Shown: piece after piece, positions 11,313 to 18,840 of the stretch
Numbering within the stretch: the stretch's first letter is position 1
Layout of the letters: the number at the start of each line of letters is the position of its first letter
Source: JBBRMQ01 sp038230775
Lineage (GTDB): Bacteria; Acidobacteriota; Thermoanaerobaculia; Gp7-AA8
DNA length: 25,806 nt
Assembly: GCA_038230775.1 (NCBI GenBank)
Contig: JBBRMQ010000029.1
Location: 1 to 25,806, forward strand
Direction of reading: 5' to 3'
Notes under the pieces: generated by a model
Databases searched by the model: none
Seen by the model: the letters and a program-made list of their open reading frames with translations, nothing else
Told to the model about the DNA's origin: nothing
Program-made: the position numbers and the translations under genes

Positions 11313-11389
11313 GCGCCCATAGCTCAGCTGGATAGAGCGTCAGCCTCCGAAGCTGAAGGCCGTTGGTTCGAATCCAACTGGGCGCACCA
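11313..11389 (+). tRNA. tRNA-Arg (anticodon CCG)
   Basis: A 77-base cloverleaf can be drawn. The acceptor GCGCCCA pairs with TGGGCGC. The D arm is GCTC/GAGC. The anticodon stem is TCAGC/GCTGA with loop CTCCGAA, giving anticodon CCG, which reads CGG. The T arm is GTTGG/CCAAC with loop TTCGAAT. Discriminator A and an encoded CCA follow. It starts 33 bases after the peptidase stop. Confidence 0.97.
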
Positions 11390-12061
11390 ATCCCGAGCGA
11401 AGAAGTGGAATGGAGTTCGTCGACGCTCGTGGCAAAGTCTCGCAGCGCCGTCGGCCCTCGCTTCACATACACCTTGTCGCTGCAGCAAGTAATGAGTCTC
11501 GAGACGGCAATGGCGAGATTCGTCAGGCAAAAGCTCTTCATCGATCCGATGAACCAGTTCTTTCCATGGTGCCCCCCGGATTTCCTGTTGATTGTTCGGT
11601 GACGCAAGCCCGGGGTCGGGAAGTTCCTACAGCCGGCGCATCTGACTTGGCGCGGGACCCGTATCGTCTGTGGCGATGCCTTCGTTGTTGCGCTCCCCGC
11701 TAGTTCTGCGATGGCAGGGAGGGCCGGAGTGCGATCCAGATGATCGCTTAGCGCGGCGCCGGAATGCCAGACACTTCCCGCCCCATGATCCGAGTCGTGT
11801 CGATGATGCCGAGGACCGCGAGCCGGTATGGCGTCAGCGTCGACACTATGATGATGACGGGCGTGATTCTCGATCGCCTGTTCTTCGGCGGTCGCGCGGC
11901 CTTCACGGACGGGGTACGGCGTTCGGTCCTTGTCCGCGTCGAGACACGATGGAGTCACCGACGTGAACATGATCGTCGTGGTGAAACCGTTGATGGATCG
12001 CCGGCGCAAGGACCGCTCCCCAGCCGTAAACGAGGATCGTCCCTGCTCGAAAGACCGAGGG
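11390..12061. other. 672-base stretch without a recognisable gene
   Basis: Open frames on both strands here are short and match no family I know. Since a TonB-receptor C terminus survives immediately downstream, this may be the degraded or rearranged body of that gene, but no barrel or plug motif can be read in it. Confidence 0.5.
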
Positions 12062-12208
12062 GCTGACCTGTTGAACGCGAAGGTGAGCGACATCGACTAT
12101 TACTATGCCTCCCGTCTTCAAGGCGAGACACTCGATGGCGTCAATGACATTCAAACGCATCCAGTTGAACCGCGCGCGATCCGCGTCCGATTCGCGGTTT
12201 CGTTTTGA
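12062..12208 (+). pseudogene. C-terminal remnant of a TonB-dependent outer-membrane receptor
   Basis: The last 48 codons read ADLLNAKVSDIDYYYASRLQ, then GETLDGVNDIQTHPVEPRAI, ending RVRFAVSF before TGA. This is the typical final region of TonB-dependent receptors: NLF(N/D) before the last strands, (D/E)YYYxSRLxGE, HPVEPR, and an aromatic last residue for barrel assembly. Upstream of about 12062 the frame does not continue into recognisable receptor sequence, so the gene is truncated or scrambled. Its position before a small anchored protein, a TroA-like binding protein, an ABC ATPase and a permease matches known TonB/ABC metal-uptake clusters, so the receptor probably carried a metal chelate. 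The assignment is from family memory. Confidence 0.65.
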
Positions 12209-12246
12209 CAAGCGGCGTTTCTGGCGTTCGTATTGGACTTGCTGAC

Positions 12247-12909
12247 GTGAGTGGTCCCGATCGTTTTCGAAAAGAGGAGATCGCGCCGGTCTCGGCGCGC
12301 ACGGAGGCGGCCTATGTCCTTCGGGCCGCCGTCGTGATTCTCATCAGCCTCGGTCTGTATTTGACCAACCTCAATTCTGGTGCTCGAAGGGGCGGCGTCG
12401 ACGACCGCTCGGCGGCGACCGCACCTGCCGGCGACAACTCGAGCCAGAAGTTTTTCCGCGATCTCGTTCCGCGTGATCAGCGCATGTTCCGCGCAATGAG
12501 CGAGGGACTGCAGGAGGCCGAGAACATCCGCTCCGCATCGGGTGCGTGGCCCATGCCGGCATCTCTCGCACAACAAGGCGTTCCACCGTTCGCTGACGAT
12601 CCGATCACGAAGGATGTCTACCTCTGGACACTCCGTCGGGACGGCACCCTCGTCAATTACATCGGTCGCTCTGCCGACAGTCGTCTTCCGGCGTTCCTCA
12701 TCTTCATCCTCGAACCGACTCCTGGCGCGGCGCCCGATCCAGCTCCAGTCGACGAGCAGCATCATCAACTCGCCAACGGCGAAAAGTTGCACGTGTCGTT
12801 GTGGATGCATCCGAGCGGAACGACGGTGCCCGACGCAGCACTGGGCGTTCCGGAGGTGCGCGGATGGACGCAACTGCTTGCCGGTACGCCTCAAACGCCG
12901 ACGAAATGA
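12247..12909 (+). CDS. Small membrane-anchored protein of a metal-uptake cluster (DUF6162-like)
   Basis: The product is 220 aa from GTG 12247; a TTG 42 bases upstream overlaps the receptor stop and is an alternative. A short cytosolic N terminus (SGPDRFRKEEIAPVSARTEA) is followed by one membrane helix (VLRAAVVILISLGLYLTNL). The soluble domain outside the membrane contains FFRDLVPRDQRMFRAMSEGL, then FADDPITKDVYLWTLRRDGT and KLHVSLWMHP. From memory, proteins of this size and shape (DUF6162) sit between a TonB receptor and a TroA-like binding protein in metal-uptake operons of proteobacteria. I infer the same family, but only by context and general likeness. Its biochemical role is unknown. It is the only gene of this locus that looks intact. 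Confidence 0.6.
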   Translation: MSGPDRFRKEEIAPVSARTEAAYVLRAAVVILISLGLYLTNLNSGARRGGVDDRSAATAPAGDNSSQKFFRDLVPRDQRMFRAMSEGLQEAENIRSASGAWPMPASLAQQGVPPFADDPITKDVYLWTLRRDGTLVNYIGRSADSRLPAFLIFILEPTPGAAPDPAPVDEQHHQLANGEKLHVSLWMHPSGTTVPDAALGVPEVRGWTQLLAGTPQTPTK

Positions 12910-12919
12910 TTCGCATCCG

Positions 12920-12924
12920 AGGAG
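12920..12924 (+). promoter_or_regulatory. Ribosome binding site of the metal-binding protein gene
   Basis: AGGAG lies 5 bases before ATG 12930 and fixes the start of the frameshifted gene at the signal peptide. Confidence 0.7.
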
Positions 12925-12929
12925 ACGCA

Positions 12930-13821
12930 ATGTTCCGATCCGTGATCCGTTCTGTCCTGGTTCTCTCGCTCCTGACGGTGGGGCCGGCGTGGGCTGCGCC
13001 AACCGCACACACACTGAAAATCGGTGTCACGCTTCACCCGTACTACTCGTGGACGACGAACATCGTCGGCAATCTGCCCGGCATCGAGGTCATCCCCATT
13101 TCTCCCGGGCGAGATCGACGCGGGCGACTACCAGCCGCGTCCCGAGGACATCAAGAAACTTGCGAGCCTGGATGCGATCGTCGTCAACGGCATCGGCCAC
13201 GACGACTTCATCTTCCCCATGCCCAAGGCGTCGGGAAACAAGAAGGTCGTCATCATCCGGCCGAATGACGAGACGCCGCAGATCCGTTCCGTGCACGGGA
13301 CTGCGGTGAATTCGCACACGTTCATCTCGTTCACGAATGCGATCCGGCAGACGTATTTCATCGAGAAGGCACTGGCGAGACTGCGTCCCGAGCTTGCGCC
13401 CGCGCTGCAGACGAACGCATCCGCGTATGCCCAGCGCCTTCGCCGCATCAAAGCCGCTGGCGAAGCGCAGATCGCCAATGCGAAAATCACACGCGTCGTC
13501 ACCGTGCACGAAGGGTACGGCTACCTGTTGCAGGAATTCGGACTGGAGGTGGCGGGCGTCGTCCAACCGGCGCACGGCCTGACACCTTCGGCAAAGGAGC
13601 TCGAGAACATGGTCAAGCTCCTCAAGCGGGAGAAAATCACGGTGGTCTTCAGCGAGGTGAGCTTCCCGCCCGCGCTGCTGAAAGTTCTGCAGGATGAAGC
13701 CGGCGTCAAGACGTACATCATCAGCCACATTGCTTCGGGCGCCTACACTCCCGATAAATTCGAGAAAGAGATGCAGCAGAACGTGAACGCCATGGTCCGC
13801 GCGCTGGTGACCGGGTCCTGA
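12930..13821 (+). pseudogene. TroA/ZnuA-like metal-binding lipocalin-independent substrate-binding protein, frameshifted
   Basis: This is a periplasmic metal-binding component of an ABC importer (cluster A-1 family). A signal peptide (FRSVIRSVLVLSLLTVGPAWA) leads into TLKIGVTLHPYYSWTTNIVG, where H36 fits a metal ligand. The frame breaks at about 13104-13109: TCTCCCGGGCGAG has one extra base relative to TCTCCGGGCGAG. One frame over, the protein continues as GEIDAGDYQPRPEDIKKLAS to the stop at 13819-13821, about 296 aa in total. Other ligand motifs remain: VNSHTFISF, VTVHEGYGYLL and VVFSEVSFPP. The long His/Asp-rich loop of some ZnuA proteins is absent. Zinc or manganese cannot be told apart here. 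A single-base error in the assembly would explain the break equally well, but neighbouring genes are also damaged. Confidence 0.85.
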
Positions 13822-13823
13822 GA

Positions 13824-15086
13824 ATGCCTCCTTCTACGGAGCAGGCACCACCGCTGCTCGAAATCATCAACCTCGGCGTACGGTGCGGACGGGAGACGCC
13901 GCTGGATGGGGTCTCGTTGAACGTCAAGCGCGGAACGATCCATGTTCTCGTCGGACCGAACGGCGCCGGCAAGAGCACGCTCATCGCCGGGATTCTTGGT
14001 CGGATTCCCTTCTCCGGAAGGATCATCGCGACGTGGCTGGCGGACGGGCGGATCGGATACGTGCCGCAGAGCTTTGCCGTCGATCGTTCGCTGCCGGTGA
14101 CCGTTGCAGATTTTCTTGCGCTGGCCCGACAGCGCCGTCCGGTCTGTTTCGGCGTCAACCGCGAAACGCGGGAACGGATCGGTAGATTACTGGCGCGCGT
14201 CGGACTCGAGAGTCTGGCTAAGTCCGGTTACCTCCCAGAGGATTTTCAATACCCTTTTCTCGTGCGCGGAGTGCTCTGCGTGCTCGTGATGGCGCCACTT
14301 CTCGGAGGGTTGAGCCATCTCGTCGTTTCCCGGCGGATGGCATTCTTCAGCGCGGCGTTAGGGAATGCCGCGCTGACAGGACTCTCGATCGCGCTCCTCC
14401 TCGGAGAGCCGTTGAACGCGCCGTATGGAGGAATCTTCGCCTTTTGCCTCCTGTCGGCGCTCGGCATGGTGTTCGTCAAGAGACGCACGAGCCTGTCCCC
14501 CGATACGCTGATCGGCGTCTTTCTTGCGCTGACGCTCGGACTGGGGATCTGCCTTCTCGTGTTTGTCACGCGACGGTTCAACATTCATCAGGTGGAGTCC
14601 GCGATGTTCGGAAGCCTGCTGACGGTCACCGATGGCGATCTCGCCCTGCTCATCTTCGGCGGCGGTGCGGTCAGTGTCCTGCTGGCCCGCGAATACAACG
14701 GGCTTCTCCTGGAGAGCCTCAGTGGCGAGCTGTCTGGGTTGGAAAAAGTGGACTCGGCGTACGTCGAATATCTGTTCGCCGTTCTTCTCACCGTCGCGAT
14801 CGTGATCAGCCTCAAGGTCATCGGCGCGCTTCTCGTCGAGGCGCTCGTGGTGGTGCCGGCAGCCGCAGCACGGAATCTCGCAGCGAGCACGCGAGCCTAT
14901 CTCGTGTGGAGCGTTGCGATCGCATTCTTCGCGGGAATCGGCGGCCTTGGCATCTCCACGCGGCTTCTCGTCCCGACCGGCGGCGCGGTTGTGCTCGCAC
15001 TCAGCGTGTTGTTCTTTGTCACGCTTGCGATCGGCGTGTTGGTGCGCCGATGGCCATGGCACGCCGGATCCAGCGATCGCGGTTGA
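13824..15086 (+). pseudogene. In-frame fusion of a truncated metal ABC ATPase and its permease
   Basis: The reading frame is 420 aa and open. Residues 1 to about 134 are the first half of a ZnuC/TroB-like ATPase, with Walker A GPNGAGKST (44-52) and Q-loop Q82 in YVPQSF. The signature (LSGGE), Walker B and H-switch are missing. At about 133-141 the sequence passes directly into a ZnuB/TroC-like permease. That part starts at DFQYPFLVRGVLC and continues with six to eight hydrophobic helices, including SRRMAFFSAALGNAALTGLS, and ends VLVRRWPWHAG. A deletion of about 100 or more codons that kept the frame is the simplest reading. The ATPase cannot hydrolyse ATP in this form. The gene begins 2 bases after the binding-protein stop. 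It could also be an assembly collapse. Confidence 0.85.
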
Positions 15087-16115
15087 ACTGAGCGGCGCCT
15101 GCCTTTTGGCGGCTTTGGCGCAGCAAATCGGGATCCTCTCTGGCTCCCGGCACGTTCGCACCGGCGATGAGGACAAGAATCTGACAGCGCCTCGCTTACG
15201 CGTGGGAGAAAATTTCCTCATGAGAAAACTCATGATGGTGTTTTTCGCCGCGGCCTTGAGCGCGGGCGTGACGTACTCGCCGGTACCGGAGGCGAAGGAG
15301 CTCTTCCTGAAGGCGCGCGAGTTTTTTCGACAAGGACAAGAGCGATCCGCGCGTCGCCGGCGGCAAGCTCGCCAACGCTCGCGAGGCCATCAGGTTCTAC
15401 GAACAGGCGGTGGCGAAGGATCCGAAGTTCGCACTGGCGTACGACGAGCTCGCGCGCGCGTGGCTTCGACTCGGCTACTCGGATCCATATGGATTGAGCA
15501 ACGCGGAGATTCTTCCGCCGGCGAAGGCCGCGTTGCTGAAGGCTCTTGCTCTCGACAACAACCTCGTGGACGCGCACGTCGCATTGGTCGGACTTTATTC
15601 GAACGCCGACTTCGAATGGGACAACGCGGAACGTGAGTAGAAGCTCGCTCTCAACCTCGCCCCGACCGATGTTCCGGCGCACCTCGGCTACGCCGGGTTT
15701 CTGATGTCGATGGGCCGTTTCGATCAGGCGCTCGACGAAGCGAGAACAGCGGAAAAAATCGCGCCGTCCATCGGTACCGACATCTACCTCGCAAGAACCT
15801 ACTACTCGATGCGCCGATACGAAGACGCCGAGGAGTCCTGTCGAAGGCGCTCAAGAAAGCGGACAACGTGTTAGGCCACTTCTACCTCGGTTTCATCGAT
15901 GTCGCGAAACAGAAATACGACGAAGCAATCGACGAGTTCACAACGGGAGCGCACTTCAGCAATAACGGTGGCGCCTCCGCAGGACTTGCGTACGGCTACG
16001 CGATGGCGGGAAAACGAGAGGAAGCGATGCAGATCATCAAGGAGCTGAAGACCACGACCAAACGCGGTCGAATCGTTCCGTATCGCCTCGCTGCCGTGTA
16101 TGTTGCGTTCTATGA

Positions 16116-16540
16116 AAGCGATTGTCAAGGACGGTTCTTCTCTTTGCTGATTGCTTTTCGGCTTCTTTCTTTGCAATCAGCCCCGACCGACCAGACTGCG
16201 ACGATCGCGAGGCAACGCGGGTGGGCGGAACAGTCGTACGCCGCGGACTCATCTTCAAGTACCTCTTCGATCCATAGTGAGACGATTTCAAGCGCGCCGG
16301 CGATCACCGTAACGGTGTCGACCACGGTTCTATCTGAGACTCGCGCCGGTGTTCGGCCGGCGTGGCCCTATCGCTTCTTCTGGTCATCCGAGGGGGCCTG
16401 TGGTTAGCCGAGTGCCTCGGCGTGACTGCCTGCCGGGCGGAACGGACCTGCTGAGACTCACCCTCGAACCTTCGTCCCGGATCGATCGAGATCACCGAAG
16501 TGGTCACCCACACTCGACGATCACCGGCGCGTCCGGAACG
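16116..16540 (-). ncRNA. Candidate bridge RNA region of the IS110-type element
   Basis: This 425-base non-coding tail lies downstream of the transposase, where IS1111-type elements are known to encode the bridge RNA. It holds hairpins at 16305-16317 (CACCG/CGGTG, loop TAA), 16344-16362 (CGCCGG/CCGGCG) and 16407-16421 (GCCGAG/CTCGGC). AAGCGCGCC at 16290-16298 is the reverse complement of the element's right end (17661-17669), and GTTCTAT at 16327-16333 equals the target flank at 16107-16113. These matches are short and could be chance. Strand and exact ends are inferred. Confidence 0.4.
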
Positions 16541-17605
16541 CTATGTCGCTTGCATCGTCAGTTTCTTAGGATCCCAGAGCTCTCCTTTCTTCCACAGACG
16601 TAGAGTGACGGCCGCGATCTTGCGGGCCAGCGTCACCTTGGCGAGATCATCTTTGACTCCTCGGGCCAGCGAGGCTTCGTAATAGTCACGCAATGGGCCT
16701 GGCCTGGCGGTGGCCGCATTCGCCGCTCCCTTGAAGACGGCTTTGAGGATGGGATTGTGATTGCGGTTCAGTCCCCGCGTGATCGGAGCCCGTTTCCGAC
16801 GGCGGAGCTTCCCGTCTTTGAACTCCTCGTCGGCGCTCGAACGGGTCACAACAGCAAAGCCGGCGTATGGCCAGAGATTCCGTTTCGTGCGGAAGCGGAA
16901 TGGTGTCTTCATGATGGCCATGATCTCCGACACCCGCACCGCTCCGAGGTAGGGAATGGAGCGGAGGATCTTCCATCCGGGCTGTCGCCGCGCAGTGGCA
17001 ATCATCGCAGCCTTCGCTTTCGACCGAAGCTCGAGCAGCGTATCGAGTTGCGTGAGCAGCGAGGTGGCCCGTACCTTCGCTCCTCCATCGATCCTGGCCA
17101 GCCACTGTTTGCGCAGAGAGGGGCGATAGACCGACACCCCCGGCGCCGGGATGGCCCGGGCACGGAAGATCGCTTTGATGCGTTGCATCACGCGCGTGGC
17201 ATCCTCGACCAGGTTGTTGTAGTTGCGCACAAGCTCTTTGAGGGTGAGCATCTCGGGTGCGCCGTGGAAGACCGACTTGAGGGCACCGATGCGAAGCAGC
17301 TCGCTCAGTTCGTCGGCGTCGATGCGGTCGCTCTTGTTCGTGGTCTCACTTCGTCCCCGAACGTTGCAAACCGTCACTCGCTCGGCGAGCGGCACGAGCA
17401 GATCGTGCAGCCATTGCGCCTGCGTGCCCTCCTCGAAGGCCACGTGCACCCGCGGCCCCGCGCTCTTCACGAGCGTCATGACCGCCTTTGCCTCAGTGGG
17501 CACGGTGGCCCTCATCACGACATCTCCTCGCTCGTTCCGTAGACTGGCAACGACCGTTGCCTGATGGACGTCGAACGCGAGATACTGAATCGCCTGTTGT
17601 TTCAT
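16541..17605 (-). CDS. IS110-family transposase (DEDD recombinase)
   Basis: The product is 354 aa and intact. The N-terminal RuvC-like DEDD domain has D12 (AFDVHQ), E58/E59 (VAFEEG) and the NKSDRIDADEL cluster with D93, D96 and D98. A helical coiled region follows (about 115-205). The C-terminal transposase_20 domain has SIPYLGAVRVSEIMAIM (about 216-232), PFRFRTKRNLWPYAGF (about 235-250) and then S256/S257, in the region that holds the catalytic serine in this family. I chose the ATG at 17605 because it has an excellent Shine-Dalgarno sequence; the open frame upstream runs out of the element. The enzyme is expected to act with an RNA guide encoded by the same element. Confidence 0.93.
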   Translation of the reverse strand: MKQQAIQYLAFDVHQATVVASLRNERGDVVMRATVPTEAKAVMTLVKSAGPRVHVAFEEGTQAQWLHDLLVPLAERVTVCNVRGRSETTNKSDRIDADELSELLRIGALKSVFHGAPEMLTLKELVRNYNNLVEDATRVMQRIKAIFRARAIPAPGVSVYRPSLRKQWLARIDGGAKVRATSLLTQLDTLLELRSKAKAAMIATARRQPGWKILRSIPYLGAVRVSEIMAIMKTPFRFRTKRNLWPYAGFAVVTRSSADEEFKDGKLRRRKRAPITRGLNRNHNPILKAVFKGAANAATARPGPLRDYYEASLARGVKDDLAKVTLARKIAAVTLRLWKKGELWDPKKLTMQAT

Positions 17606-17613
17606 GGCAGCCG

Positions 17614-17622
17614 CTCCTCCCT
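17614..17622 (-). promoter_or_regulatory. Ribosome binding site of the transposase
   Basis: On the minus strand AGGGAGGAG lies 8 bases before ATG 17605. It decides the start against a much longer open frame that leaves the element. Confidence 0.7.
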
Positions 17623-17932
17623 TTCGTTTGTTGTTTCGCAACTCCAAACTTACAGGAAGGGGCGCGCTTTCAATATGAGTTAGGCGATGAGGATCAGGCG
17701 TTCGAATGGCTGCAGAAGAGCTACGCCGAGCGCGACAACTGGATGAATCAAGTTGAAGGTTGACCCGGTCATGGATCCGCTGCGTTCCGACGAGCGATTC
17801 AAGGAGCTCATGCGTCGAATGAAACTCGGTGACTAAAACCTGATCCTTCGTTCCGGGGAGTTCGTGCCACACCGCGGCCGCTCCGTTACCAAGGCTCATC
17901 ACGCTTGGCGTTCGTCCCACATGCCGCGCTAG

Positions 17933-18094
17933 GGAAGCTCTGCGCAAATGCGAGAAACCCCTCACCCGGCCTTCGGCCACCCTCTCCCCGCAAGCGGGGC
18001 GAGGGGTCACCACCCTATATTGCCCTTCTCCCCGCGTGCGGGGAGAAGGTGCCCGAAGGGCGGATGAGGGGCGCCTGGACTTGTGCAGAGCTCC
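17933..18094. repeat. MITE/REP-like element, copy 1
   Basis: This 162-base element has terminal inverted repeats: GGAAGCTCTGCGCAAATGC on the left and the near complement ending GCAGAGCTCC on the right. The interior has hairpins, including a perfect 12-bp stem (18024-18035 with 18038-18049, CCTTCTCCCCGC arms) and a CTCCCCGC/GCGGGGCGAG stem. CTAG flanks both sides (17929-17932 and 18096-18099), a possible target duplication. It lies in the gap between the TPR pseudogene and the regulator at 18230. The rest of that gap (17837-17932 and 18100-18229) holds nothing recognisable. Confidence 0.85.
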
Positions 18095-18229
18095 ACTAGC
18101 CGCGTCTGTGAAGCGCGCGATTGGATGGGCTCGCTACTGCATGGATATGCAAATAAGTCCGTTTCGGGCGACGGGCCGTAGTTGTTGAAATCTCGGTCTC
18201 GCATCACGCACGCCGGCGCTCTCATACCT

Positions 18230-18790
18230 GTGGCCAATATCTACGTAATCGACGCATTTCCCATCGTACGTCTCGGCATTCGAGCCCTGGTCGAACGAGA
18301 GGGGAATCACGTCCTCGTCGGCGAGGCCGATGACGTTGACAGCGCGCTGCGGCAGATTCCCGCGCTCGCGGTCGACGTCGTGATTCTCGACACGCAGCGC
18401 GGGTACGCGACGATGGAGCGAACGCTTCCTCGCGTGTCACGCATTCTTTTTCAAGATCCGGGATTTCATGTACCGCGGGTTCGCATAGCAGTGACAAAAA
18501 GGGGTTCGGTGGATTCGGTGCTCGGGGCGATTGAGGCGGTGTTGCAGGACGAAGACTATGTTCGAGCTGGCGGAACCGGATCGGCGGCCCATGAGCTGTT
18601 GTCGAATCGCGAACGCGAGATCCTCTCGATGCTTCTGGATGGCGGGCGCATCAAGCAAATTGCACACGACCTCAACGTCAGTGCAAAGACGATCTCCACT
18701 TACCGCCTTCGGCTCATGCGCAAGCTCGGCGTCGAAAATGACCTGAGTCTGATGCGATACGCCATCCACAACGGGCTATGTGCGACCTGA
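18230..18790 (+). CDS. NarL/LuxR-type response regulator with atypical receiver
   Basis: The product is 186 aa from GTG 18230 (ANIYVIDAFPIVRLGIRALV), which lines up with the usual N terminus of NarL-type regulators; a TTG 48 bases upstream is in frame but less likely. The receiver spans about 1-110. It keeps the phospho-acceptor D54 (VVILDTQ) and the lysine K90 (VTKRGS), but the second acidic pocket residue is Ala (IDAF instead of VDDH) and the usual Ser/Thr after beta-4 is absent. The LuxR helix-turn-helix domain (about 123-183) is typical: LLSNREREILSMLLDGGRIK, then KTISTYRLRLMRKLGV. It is convergent with the histidine kinase gene that ends at 18840, so it may be a partner, but co-regulation is inferred only from proximity. 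Confidence 0.85.
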   Translation: MANIYVIDAFPIVRLGIRALVEREGNHVLVGEADDVDSALRQIPALAVDVVILDTQRGYATMERTLPRVSRILFQDPGFHVPRVRIAVTKRGSVDSVLGAIEAVLQDEDYVRAGGTGSAAHELLSNREREILSMLLDGGRIKQIAHDLNVSAKTISTYRLRLMRKLGVENDLSLMRYAIHNGLCAT

Positions 18791-18802
18791 CACAAAGGTC
18801 GC

Positions 18803-18840
18803 GCGCTCGCTGAATCCTTGAAGATGCCGTCTTCGAGCGC
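18803..18840. terminator. Nested inverted repeat between convergent genes
   Basis: GCGCTCG (18803-18809) pairs with CGAGCGC (18834-18840), and inside it GAAGA pairs with TCTTC (18820-18834). It lies between two converging stop codons. There is no T tract, so a terminator role is weakly supported. Confidence 0.3.

Larger units (their letters stand above)
16111..17673 (-). mobile_element. IS110-family element (IS1111-like layout), complete
   Basis: The element is 1563 bases. Its ends come from the interrupted TPR gene: TATGA occurs at both junctions (16111-16115 and 17674-17678), and one copy is enough to rebuild the gene. Inside the ends is a short inverted repeat, TGAAAGCG at 16113-16120 and its complement at 17665-17672. 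Only about 70 bases precede the transposase start, whereas about 430 non-coding bases follow its stop. A long 3' tail plus subterminal inverted repeats fits the IS1111 subgroup. The exact crossover within TATGA cannot be resolved from sequence alone. Confidence 0.85.
15220..17836 (+). pseudogene. Secreted TPR protein gene, broken by several mutations and an IS110-type element
   Basis: The ancestral product began RKLMMVFFAAALSAGVTY (signal-like) and carried TPR units such as AREAIRFYEQAVAKDPKFAL, AALLKALALDNNLVDAHVAL and QKYDEAIDEFTTGA. Lesions, in order: one extra T in the run at 15322-15327; an amber TAG at 15637-15639 (NAERE*KLALNLAP); a one-base loss near 15833 (RYEDAEE then VLSKALKKADN in another frame); insertion of the IS after FY at 16111; and one extra G near 17750, after which the frame continues LKVDPVMDPLRSDERFKELM to the stop at 17834-17836. 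Removing the IS rejoins VYVAFYE with LGDEDQAFEWLQ in frame. The ending resembles the C termini of TPR proteins common in Acidobacteriota. The multiple lesions favour real decay over sequencing error. Confidence 0.88.

Noticed and set aside
11313..11389. Genomic-island attachment site at the tRNA-Arg 3' end
   Set aside because: No second copy of the tRNA 3' sequence and no integrase gene occur in the window.
11324..11530. Minus-strand open frame ending LDSNQRPSASEADALSS
   Set aside because: This is the well-known false protein read from the antisense strand of a tRNA gene; the tRNA-Arg lies exactly there.
17905..18099. Short open frames across the repeat copies
   Set aside because: They translate the MITE-like repeat and its flanks (the same at 23027-23296) and look like chance frames in a structured repeat.
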